A DNA stretch of 64,000 nucleotides from Streptomyces sp. NBC_00249. GTDB lineage: Bacteria; Actinomycetota; Actinomycetes; Streptomycetales; Streptomycetaceae. A model generated the notes under the pieces. The model had not been told where the DNA came from. It did no database searches and saw nothing but the letters and a program-made list of their open reading frames with translations. Below are positions 1-6,545 of the stretch, piece after piece. The stretch is taken from the NCBI RefSeq assembly GCF_026342355.1, contig NZ_JAPEMV010000005.1:434001-498000 (forward strand), written 5' to 3'. Each line of letters begins with the position of its first letter. Position 1 is the stretch's first letter. A program made the position numbers and the translations under genes.

Positions 1-1
1 G

Positions 2-517
2 TGGCTCGCACTGCTGCGCACCCCGCTGTCCCTGTTCGTGCCCGCCCTCGACCTGCCGGTGTGGGGGGCGCTGGCGCAGATCCTGCTGGTCTTCGGGATC
101 GCCGAGATCTGCATCGGCTGGTGGCGGACCCTGCTCATCGGCTACGTCGCCACCCTCGCCGGGACCACCTACGCCCGGATCGGGCTGTCCGTGGGCCACG
201 ACCACCCCTTCGGCCTGCCGGTGTCCGACCGCATCGTCAACGACACCGGCCCCTCGGCGGCGGTGGTGGGCCTGGCCATCTACGTGTGCTGGCGCTACCG
301 GGCCCACCTCACCGGGGCCCTGGTGATCCTGGTGATGACCGGCGAGGTGCTGTTCAAGGACAACCTGGCGGGCAAGGAGCACCTGGCGGCCATCGCCGCC
401 GTCATGGTGCTGTGCCTGGTGCGGGCGAAGTGGGGCCCGGCCCGTGCGCCGGGCCCGCTGGGCCGCCGGACGGCGCGCACCGCGCCGCTCCCGCCCGCTC
501 CCCCCGGGTCCGCCTGA
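2..517 (+). CDS. Rhomboid-like membrane protein, 5' end outside window
   Basis: The reading frame is already open at the first bases of the window, so this is the C-terminal ~171 residues of a longer protein. It has several hydrophobic segments. A serine sits in the motif DTGPSAA, which fits the GxSxx serine box of rhomboid proteases, and a histidine follows in GKEHLAA near the last membrane segment, as expected for the catalytic His. The basic, Pro-rich tail after about residue 140 is probably cytoplasmic. A second member of the same kind lies at 50360-50983. Rhomboids cleave membrane substrates within the bilayer, but the actinobacterial rhomboid-like group is poorly characterised and activity here is inference. 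The sensor kinase gene starts 39 bp downstream on the same strand. Confidence 0.75.
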   Translation, partial: WLALLRTPLSLFVPALDLPVWGALAQILLVFGIAEICIGWWRTLLIGYVATLAGTTYARIGLSVGHDHPFGLPVSDRIVNDTGPSAAVVGLAIYVCWRYRAHLTGALVILVMTGEVLFKDNLAGKEHLAAIAAVMVLCLVRAKWGPARAPGPLGRRTARTAPLPPAPPGSA

Positions 518-556
518 CCCGTACGTCCGGCCGGGGCGAGCCCGTACCGTATCGGG

Positions 557-1774
557 GTGACGACAGACCTCGGGCCGTTCGCCCCCACCCGGCAGTGGAT
601 GCGGGCCCATCCGCTCGCCACCGACGCCGTGCTCGCGCTCGGGGCGCTGGTCTCCATGGTCCTCGGCTCCTTCGCCGATCCGCACGGCCCCCACGGCCCC
701 ACCTTCGGCACGCGCACCCCCGAACCCTTCTCGCTGGTGCTGATGGTCCTGGGAGCTGCCGCCCTGGTGCTGCGCCGCCGCCGGCCCCGTACGGTGCTCG
801 CCGTCACCTGCGGGCTGTCCCTGCTGGAGCTGACCACCGGCGAGCCGCGGGCACCCGTCGCGATGTGCACGGTGATCGCCCTGTACACGGTGGCCGCCCG
901 CACCGACCGGCCCACGACCTGGCGGATCGGCCTGCTCACGATGGCCGGGCTGACCGGGGTCGCCATGCTGGCCGGACCGCTGCCCTGGTACGCGCAGGAG
1001 AACATCGGCATCTTCGCCTGGACCGGGATGGCCGCCGCCGCCGGGGACGCGGTGCGCAGCCGGCGGGCCTTCGTCGACGCCATACGGGAGCGGGCCGAGC
1101 GCGCCGAGCGGACCCGTGAGGAGGAGGCGCGGCGGCGGGTCGCCGAGGAGCGGCTGCGGATCGCCCGGGACCTGCACGACGTGGTGGCCCACCACATCGC
1201 CCTCGTCAACGTGCAGGCCGGGGTGGCCGCGCACGTCATGGACAAGCGCCCCGACCAGGCGAAGGAGGCCCTCGCGCACGTACGGGACGCCAGCCGCTCG
1301 GCGCTGAACGAACTGCGCGCCACGGTCGGGCTGCTGCGGCAGTCCGGCGACCCGGAGGCGCCGACGGAGCCGGCGCCGGGGCTGGCGGTCCTGGACGAGC
1401 TGCTCGACACCTTCCGGCACGCCGGGCTGCCGGTGCGGGTGGTGCTCCAGCTGGGGGGCGGCGGGGACGCGCTGCCCGCGGCCGTGGACCTGGCGGCGTA
1501 CCGGGTGATCCAGGAGGCGCTGACCAACGTCCGCAAGCACGCCGGGCCGGGGGCGCGGGCCGAGGTGAGCGTCGTGCGGGTGGGGGCCTCGGTGGAGGTC
1601 ACCGTCCTCGACGACGGGGGCAGCTCGGCGGACTCCTCCCCCGCCCCGGCGGACCCGGGCGGCGGGCACGGGCTGCTGGGGATGCGGGAGCGTACGGGCG
1701 CCCTGGGCGGCTCCTGCTTCGCGGGACCGCGGTACGGGGGCGGGTACCGGGTCCACGCGATCCTGCCGGTGTGA
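557..1774 (+). CDS. NarL-type sensor histidine kinase, no adjacent response regulator
   Basis: A 405-residue two-component kinase. The N-terminal ~165 residues hold five or six hydrophobic helices. A charged linker leads to a HisKA_3 dimerisation domain with the phospho-acceptor in RDLHDVVAHHI (His about 207). The HATPase_c domain from about residue 300 shows the N-box (QEALTNVRKHA) and G-box (GHGLLGMRER). The GTG start follows the rhomboid-like gene by 39 bp. Kinases of this class are normally followed directly by a LuxR/NarL-type response regulator. Here the next 500 bp are repetitive DNA at the edge of an accessory island and no receiver protein occurs nearby. The partner is therefore encoded elsewhere or has been lost. 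The signal sensed cannot be inferred. Confidence 0.92.
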   Translation: MTTDLGPFAPTRQWMRAHPLATDAVLALGALVSMVLGSFADPHGPHGPTFGTRTPEPFSLVLMVLGAAALVLRRRRPRTVLAVTCGLSLLELTTGEPRAPVAMCTVIALYTVAARTDRPTTWRIGLLTMAGLTGVAMLAGPLPWYAQENIGIFAWTGMAAAAGDAVRSRRAFVDAIRERAERAERTREEEARRRVAEERLRIARDLHDVVAHHIALVNVQAGVAAHVMDKRPDQAKEALAHVRDASRSALNELRATVGLLRQSGDPEAPTEPAPGLAVLDELLDTFRHAGLPVRVVLQLGGGGDALPAAVDLAAYRVIQEALTNVRKHAGPGARAEVSVVRVGASVEVTVLDDGGSSADSSPAPADPGGGHGLLGMRERTGALGGSCFAGPRYGGGYRVHAILPV

Positions 1775-1821
1775 GCGGGTGTACCGGGGCACCGCGCCCG
1801 GCCGGGCGGTGGCTCCGCCAT

Positions 1822-2325
1822 CCGGCCTCGCGGTGTAGGCCCGCCATCTCCCCCTCGAGGCACCGGGCCCGGGCGGTGGTTGCCCACCCGCCTCCCCGTC
1901 TGCGGGCCGGTGGTTCGGGTGAGCGGCGTCTGGCCTGAGCGGTCTCAGGGAGGGGTTGGGGGTTTCCCGTCAGTCTCATCGTCCTTCCGTGTCGGGCCGG
2001 CCTGTCAAGGGCGCTCACTGCGTTCGCGTCGCTTCGCGATGGCCTTCGGCCACCCTTGACAGACCGTCCCGCCCCGGAAAAACGAAGACTGCCGGGAAAC
2101 CCCCAAAAGAACGGCACGGTCCAAAGTCAGAGGAGCGGCCACATCAGAGACCATGCGGGCCGTCGGTGCTCGGCTCGCCGGGCATCCGGGCCCGTTGCGA
2201 GCTGATTCCGGGGCGCGTCTACCTGCACCCAAGGACGACCAGACCGCCCTGCCGAGCACCCAAGCGCGTCAGATGGCTACGCGCTCCTCGTATCTCGGCG
2301 TCTGCGGTCCGTCTGAGGCTGGTCG
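1822..2325. repeat. Inverted repeat copy A, left boundary of island 1
   Basis: About 500 bp that reappears in inverted orientation at 4512-5021 (copy B). In order inward it holds an outer ~120 bp shared only with copy B, a core beginning GGTCTCAGGGAGGGGTTG at 1941, a 147-bp foldback (1958-2104), a more divergent ~150-bp stretch, and an inner motif GCTACGCGCTCCTC near 2275-2290. Copies C and D at 39.5 and 42.8 kb share the core but not the outer 120 bp. ORFs over this DNA share near-identical translations with those over the other copies and look like translated repeat, not genes. The terminal codons of the small gene at 2277-2531 lie inside it. Confidence 0.88.
1958..2104. repeat. 147-bp foldback of copy A
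   Basis: An imperfect palindrome: a left arm GGGGGTTTCCCGTCAG... pairs with a right arm ending CGGGAAACCCCC. The inner arms CTGTCAAGGG and CCCTTGACAG pair perfectly. Between them sit small hairpins with GAA or TTC triloops: TCGC-TTC-GCGA and GGCC-TTC-GGCC on this strand, plus AC-TGC-GT. All four copies in the window are exactly 147 bp. In copies C and D the last mini-stem reads CC-TTC-GG, so an A-T pair has become C-G on both sides. The fold could act in DNA (cruciform or single strand) or RNA. Confidence 0.88.
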
Positions 2326-2531
2326 TACGCCGACTCGACGTTGTCGATGGCGGTGGTGAATTCGCGGCCAGAGGCGCCCCGGATGTAGGCAAGTTCCATC
2401 CAGTGCTCGATGCCGGTGTCCGAGACTTTCTCGTTGATCACTGCCATCAGCACTCCCTCTGCGCCTGATGCGATGTCGCGGACCCGGCGGCGCAAGAGGC
2501 GGTGCGGCACGTACTCGTACTGTTCAGTCAT
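2277..2531 (-). CDS. Small hypothetical protein (84 aa), island 1
   Basis: I do not recognise a family. The protein begins MTEQYEYVPHRLLRRRVRD and is short, charged and soluble-looking. Its ATG lies inside the end of the upstream 47-codon gene (8-bp overlap), which suggests translational coupling of a two-gene unit transcribed away from the XRE regulator. The last ~10 codons (Arg-rich, RRRRDTRSA) are encoded by the inner edge of inverted repeat A, and the repeat supplies the stop codon. The original C-terminus may therefore have been replaced when the boundary formed. Streptomyces XRE regulators often sit beside small partner genes of this kind. A DNA-binding or antitoxin role would be speculation. 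Confidence 0.6.
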   Translation of the reverse strand: MTEQYEYVPHRLLRRRVRDIASGAEGVLMAVINEKVSDTGIEHWMELAYIRGASGREFTTAIDNVESAYDQPQTDRRRRDTRSA

Positions 2532-2667
2532 CGGACAGCTCCGGCATTGAGGCGATGAAGCGCTCCCAGCCGGCGTGAGCCCGCTCGAGAAGTTCTTCGC
2601 TGGGCACGAGCCTCACCTCGAACGTTGGCCAGGGGCTGTCTGGGGTGTCGTGGGTGTCGGGTGTCAC
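2524..2667 (-). CDS. Very small hypothetical protein (47 aa), island 1
   Basis: A GTG start at 2665-2667 is preceded by a GGAGG-type ribosome site at the usual spacing, which is why I prefer it over the longer ORF reaching 2880. The product starts VTPDTHDTPDSPWPTFEV and ends with an acidic tail (FIASMPELSDD). It overlaps the next gene by 8 bp. No family is recognised. It is the first gene of a short unit divergent from the XRE regulator, sharing the 154-bp region with the TGGCCA repeats. Confidence 0.55.
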   Translation of the reverse strand: MTPDTHDTPDSPWPTFEVRLVPSEELLERAHAGWERFIASMPELSDD

Positions 2668-2743
2668 GGGTGAGCCTCCAGTGCTCCTATGGCGTGTGAC
2701 CAGTGAACCGTCCTGCGCGTTTGGGGAGATGAGCCAGGCCGCA

Positions 2744-2779
2744 TGGCCATTTCGAGGACATGGCCAGCATTTATGGCCA
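2744..2779. promoter_or_regulatory. Three TGGCCA motifs in the divergent promoter
   Basis: TGGCCA, itself a palindrome, occurs at 2744-2749, 2761-2766 and 2774-2779, between the 47-aa gene and the XRE regulator start at 2822. Repeated palindromic hexamers in a divergent intergenic region are typical of an autoregulated operator. The XRE product would be the natural ligand. This is inference from position and repetition only. Confidence 0.4.
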
Positions 2780-2821
2780 GGCTGGTATCCGGGCGTTGGC
2801 GACGGCCGAAAGGCAGTGACG

Positions 2822-4097
2822 ATGGCGGGGATCGAGACCGGTGCGGAGACGATCGGGCTCTTGTTGAGGCGGCTGCGCAAGGAGGACGGACGTACCCAGC
2901 AGGAGCTGGCGGAGAGCCTGTCGGTCCGGCGCGGACATCCGCTGGAGCAGGCGGCGGTGTCCCGGTGGGAAAACGAGGAGCGACTGCCGGACCCCGTTTC
3001 TCGCGCCTTGCTGGCTGAGGAGTTCGGCGTGCCGGAGCTGGAGCTGAAGCGGGCCGTTCAACTCGCCCGTCGTCTTCGCCGTCAGCACAACCGTGTGGAC
3101 CAGGACGACGAGGAGAAGGACGTGGAACGTCGCGATTTCATCAGCCTCTCGGCAGGGGCCGGGCTGGCTGTCATACAGCCTTCCTCGTTGTTGAGGCCCG
3201 GTCGCAGACTCGCTGCGGACGTGCCCCGGCATCTGGCCCAGCGAACCGCCCGGCTGCGGCGTCTGGACGACTTCATGGGAGGCGGTGACACCTACCGCCT
3301 GTACATGGGTGAGCTGGCGGAAACGACCAGGCTGGTCGGGGAGGGAGGGCGTCTACACGGAAGAGGTGGGGCGGCAGCTACGAGGGATCATCGCGGAACA
3401 GGCGCAGCTTGCCGGGTGGGCGGCGTATGACGCCGGGATGTACCAGGAGGCGCGCAGCCATTACATGACCGCTTTGGCGTCCTCGAAGGCCGCCGAGGAC
3501 CGGTCTCTGGAAGGGAACTCGCTGGCGTTTCTGGCCTACCTGGAGTGGGCTGTTGGGGGAGGTTCGGGCATCGCGTACGCGCAAGCCGGGCTCGAGGCGG
3601 TGAAAAGCGGCGGGGATCCGGTGGTCCGGGCGCTGCTGGCGGACCGGTTGGCGTGGCAGTACGCGACGTCGGGTCATGCGCGGGAGGCGGATTACGCCCT
3701 GTCGCTGGCTGAGGAGGCGATTCATGACCGGACGGACGACCTGGTGCCGGACTGGGCGTACTGGGTGGATCGTGACGAGATCCTCATCATGACCGGACGC
3801 TGCTGGACGGAGCTGCGCCGGCCGCTTCGGGCGATTCCGGCCCTGGAGGATGCGCTGGGGCGGTACGACGACACCCGTGCGCGGGACAAAGCGTTGTACC
3901 TGTCGTGGCTGGCGTCGGCGTACCTCGACGCTGGGGAGGTCGAGCATGCCGCAGCGATCACTTCCCGAGTCCTGGATCTCTCTGTGGGGCTCGCGTCCAC
4001 ACGCCCGGCGGGGCGGGTGCGAATGATGATCAAACGGCTGGAGCCCCACCGGGCCCTGGCCCCGGTGGGATCGCTCTTGGAACGCGTGCAGGCCTAG
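2822..4097 (+). pseudogene. XRE-family regulator with TPR-like C-terminus, frameshifted
   Basis: The ATG at 2822 opens an N-terminal XRE helix-turn-helix (about residues 10-80, with TQQELAESLS and AAVSRWENEERLPDP), followed by a charged linker and an RRDFISLSAGAGLAV segment. After LAETTRLV the frame breaks. Protein similarity continues in the next frame as EGVYTEEVGRQLRGII, then TPR-like helices up to 4097. The break is at GGGGAGGGAGGGC (3338-3350). Removing one GGGA unit restores one reading frame of about 423 codons, so the simplest cause is a 4-bp tandem duplication. The gene is thus either recently inactivated, or switchable by repeat slippage, or a sequencing error. Its stop overlaps the cutA stop tail to tail. 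Confidence 0.8.
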
Positions 4098-4411
4098 CGG
4101 GTGGCCCGGGTGATCCACTCCAGGTATTCGGCGCGGCCGGCGTCGATGGCGAAGGTGATGACTTCCGGTGAGTCGTAGGGGTGGTGGGCCACGAGGTGGT
4201 CCTCCAAGGCCTTGCTCCGGTCGCCAGTAGTCCTGAACATCACCTGCCACTCGATGCCTTGGGACACATCGCCAAGGTGCCGGTAGGTGGTCTCGATGGG
4301 GCCGGTCACCTGGCCGGAGGCCGCCAGGTTCTTCTCGACGGCCGAGCGGGAGAGGGCGCGGGCCGCATCTTGGGTGTCGGTCGTCGTCAGCACGACCATG
4401 AAGTCAGCCAT
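4094..4411 (-). CDS. cutA: CutA1-family divalent-ion tolerance protein
   Basis: A 105-residue protein of typical CutA1 length. The family signature is clear: an N-terminal strand (MADFMVVLTTTDTQDAARAL), a KNLAASGQV segment corresponding to the usual LAAC region but with Ser in place of Cys, and the C-terminal HHPYDSPEVITFAI block. CutA1 forms stable PII-like trimers. Its reported role in copper tolerance is not firmly established. The ATG at 4409-4411 is chosen because the longer upstream frame runs into repeat B. It converges on the XRE regulator (3-bp overlap of stop codons) and is the last cargo gene before the right boundary repeat. Finding a normally chromosomal housekeeping-type family inside an island is unusual. 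Confidence 0.88.
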   Translation of the reverse strand: MADFMVVLTTTDTQDAARALSRSAVEKNLAASGQVTGPIETTYRHLGDVSQGIEWQVMFRTTGDRSKALEDHLVAHHPYDSPEVITFAIDAGRAEYLEWITRATR

Positions 4412-4511
4412 GGGGGCACGGTAGCCCGGGAGCTGTTGGGTTGCACCGGAAACAGGAGCACCCCCATACGCCGACAGCCCGTCACCGCACCGCCTGAGCC
4501 TCTCGTGCGGG

Positions 4512-5021
4512 TGTCGGCCCAAGACGGTCGTCGGACGCTGAGAAATGAGGAGCGCGTAGCGATCTGACGCGTCTGTCGGGTGCTGGTGTCCGTCTTTTCG
4601 TCCTCTGGTGCGGGGTAGGCCCTCCCCAGGTCCAGAAAGAGACTCTGAGCTGCCCGGATGGGCATCTGCCGGCCGCAGGCAACCCGCCGCATCGCTGAGA
4701 GACCCGCTCCTCATCTCTTCTGCCCCGTCCCGTTCTTTTGGGGGTTTCCCGGCAGGCTTCGTTTTTCCGGGGCGGGACGGTCTGTCAAGGGTGGCCGAAG
4801 GCCATCGCGAAGCGACGCGAACGCAGTGAGCGCCCTTGACAGGCCGGCCCGACACGGAAGGACGATGAGACTGACGGGAAACCCCCAACCCCTCCCTGAC
4901 ACCGCTCAGGCCAGACGCCGCTCACCCGAACCACCGGCCCGCAGACGGGGAGGCGGGTGGGCAACCACCGCCCGGGCCCGGTGCCTCGAGGGGAGATAGC
5001 GGGCCCGGGCGGCGAGGCCGG
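4512..5021. repeat. Inverted repeat copy B, right boundary of island 1
   Basis: Reverse complement of copy A over about 500 bp, including the outer arm that copies C and D lack. It contains the inner GAGGAGCGCGTAGC motif near 4550, a diverged middle, the 147-bp foldback and the outer GC-rich arm, which reaches almost to the stop codon of the GH114 gene. A and B are more alike than either is to C or D. For example, both have the AC-TGC-GT mini-stem. Confidence 0.88.
4740..4886. repeat. 147-bp foldback of copy B
   Basis: Same length and design as the foldback of copy A, in reverse orientation: outer arms GGGGGTTTCCCGG and CGGGAAACCCCC, inner arms CTGTCAAGGG and CCCTTGACAG, and the mini-hairpins GGCC-GAA-GGCC and TCGC-GAA-GCGA. 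GAA triloops closed by C-G pairs are known to be exceptionally stable in single-stranded DNA. Confidence 0.88.
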
Positions 5022-5024
5022 GCG

Positions 5025-5840
5025 TCAGCAGGCCTTGCGCCAGGTGCCCAGTTCGAGTTTCTTCTCCAGTGAGCTGAGTTTCAGGGCGCGCGAGCGTTCG
5101 CAGAAGCGGCTCGTGGGGAGTTCGTACTCGACGTGGAAGACGGCCTTGCCCGCTGCGATGAAGGGGGTCAGGCTGTCGCACTCCTTGTACTGGGCGCACT
5201 GTTCGTTGACCGCGAAGTCGAAGTCGCCGACCAGCTGGGGGATCTGGTCGAGGTCGTTCTTCAGGCCGACGGACAGGCCCCGGTCGTGGGCGAGGCGGGC
5301 GATCAGCCGGTTGAAGCGGAGCTGGTCGTCGGCGGTGACGGGGAAGCCGGAGTCGTTGCGGTAGGCGTCCATGTTGTCGGGTTCCACGGCGTCGAAGCCC
5401 TTGTCGCGGCACATGTCGAAGCGGGTGGCCATGAGCGGCTCCAGTACGTCGACGGCCCGGATGTCCAGCCACCGTTCGCCCTTCCAGCCGTTGCCTTCGC
5501 CGAGCACCGCCTTGGGGAAGCGGTCGGCGTCGGGGCGGAAGTCCTCCCAGGCTCCGGTGGAGATGTAGCAGATGGTCCTGCGGCCGTCCTTCTTGAGGCG
5601 GTCGACCTCCTCCTTGCTGGTGAGGAACCCGTCGACGTCGTAGACGGGTACGTCGACGGAGGTGTCGAGCTTTCCGGTGAGCTGCCACTGCCAGGCGGTG
5701 CCCGGTCTGGGCACCCAGCGGTCCCCGGGGGCGGGGGCCGGTCCGGGGTCGGGGGTGGCGTCGTCCTCGTCGGGTTCCGCGGTGCAGGCGGCGGTGAGCA
5801 GCAGCAGCGTGGCGACGAGTGCGGTGGTGAAACGCTTCAT
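5025..5840 (-). CDS. GH114-type endo-alpha-1,4-polygalactosaminidase lipoprotein
   Basis: A 271-residue secreted protein. It has a lipoprotein signal with lipobox LTAAC (Cys about 19), then a Pro/Asp-rich linker and a single GH114-type barrel with CYISTGAWEDF, the acidic AVEPDNMDAY motif, GLKNDLDQ and VNEQCAQYKEC. GH114 enzymes, such as fungal Ega3, cut alpha-1,4-galactosamine-rich polymers. A lipid anchor would hold it on the outer face of the membrane. Its ATG overlaps the stop of the spherulin-4 gene by 4 bp (ATGA), so it is the last gene of the five-gene polysaccharide operon. In Pseudomonas PelA, hydrolase and deacetylase are one protein; here they are separate genes. The stop codon abuts inverted repeat B. 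Confidence 0.88.
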   Translation of the reverse strand: MKRFTTALVATLLLLTAACTAEPDEDDATPDPGPAPAPGDRWVPRPGTAWQWQLTGKLDTSVDVPVYDVDGFLTSKEEVDRLKKDGRRTICYISTGAWEDFRPDADRFPKAVLGEGNGWKGERWLDIRAVDVLEPLMATRFDMCRDKGFDAVEPDNMDAYRNDSGFPVTADDQLRFNRLIARLAHDRGLSVGLKNDLDQIPQLVGDFDFAVNEQCAQYKECDSLTPFIAAGKAVFHVEYELPTSRFCERSRALKLSSLEKKLELGTWRKAC

Positions 5841-6541
5841 CCGGTGGCCTCCAGGGCGTACGGGAGGGTGCCCCACGGGTGCGCGCCGGTCCCGGGGACC
5901 GCGCAGTGCACCGCCGCCCGCCGCTCGGCGGCCAGTTCGGCTGCGGGCGCGCCCGGCGGGACCGCGTACACGAGGTGGCAGAACCGCTGAGGGGGGTGGT
6001 CGGCGGTCCAGGACGGCGGGGCCGCGGCCGCGTCCCGGTAGGCGTCCCACGGCCCCTCGAAGGTGACGAGGAGGTCGGCGAGCGGTACGTATCCGGGGTG
6101 CGGGTGGACGCCGTGGTTCAGGACGAGCGTACGGGCCCCGGCGGCCCGGGCGGCGACGGCGAGCCGTCCGTAGTGGGGCAGCAGTGCCGGATCGGCGGAG
6201 GCCTGGTCGAGGAACGCGCCGTCGGTGGCGTACCAGTCGCGGTGGCGCAGCAGGTCCTGGACGACGGCTGCGTGCGGGCGGCGCCCGTAGTCGGTGTCGG
6301 CGTAGCCGAGGACGGGGACGCCGGCGTCCTTGAGGCGGGCGGCGACGGCCGCGAACCGTTCGTCGGGGGCCGTGCCGGGGCCGCTGTCGGGGTTGAGCAC
6401 CACCGAGTGCACGAGGCCGGCGCCCGCGGAGCGGATGAGCCGCTCCCAGGCCTCGGGGCGGTCGGCGGGATGCTCGTAGAGCGGCACCAGCAGCATGGGG
6501 TCCTTCTTCTCGGCGGGGCGGCGCGGGTCGGGGTCCGTCAT
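5837..6541 (-). CDS. Spherulin-4 family glycoside hydrolase (GH135-like)
   Basis: A 234-residue spherulation-specific family 4 protein. The Spherulin4 fold starts at MLLVPLYEHP and carries the family's acidic motifs: GYADTDYGRR, GAFLDQASAD and LVTFEGPWDAY. The fungal homologue Sph3 is an endo-alpha-1,4-N-acetylgalactosaminidase required for galactosaminogalactan synthesis. I chose the ATG at 6539-6541 (4 bp after the membrane-protein stop); an in-frame start 8 codons earlier would overlap that gene. No signal peptide is visible, unlike the secreted or anchored fungal enzyme. It may therefore act inside the cell, or be exported without a classical signal. It overlaps the GH114 gene by 4 bp. 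Confidence 0.85.
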   Translation of the reverse strand: MTDPDPRRPAEKKDPMLLVPLYEHPADRPEAWERLIRSAGAGLVHSVVLNPDSGPGTAPDERFAAVAARLKDAGVPVLGYADTDYGRRPHAAVVQDLLRHRDWYATDGAFLDQASADPALLPHYGRLAVAARAAGARTLVLNHGVHPHPGYVPLADLLVTFEGPWDAYRDAAAAPPSWTADHPPQRFCHLVYAVPPGAPAAELAAERRAAVHCAVPGTGAHPWGTLPYALEATG

Positions 6542-6545
6542 GGGG

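Noticed and set aside
1956-2468. Frames with near-identical starts over copies A-D (also 4094-4888, 39496-40152, 42543-44264)
   Set aside because: Their similarity is explained by the DNA repeat. No ribosome sites or domain-like composition.
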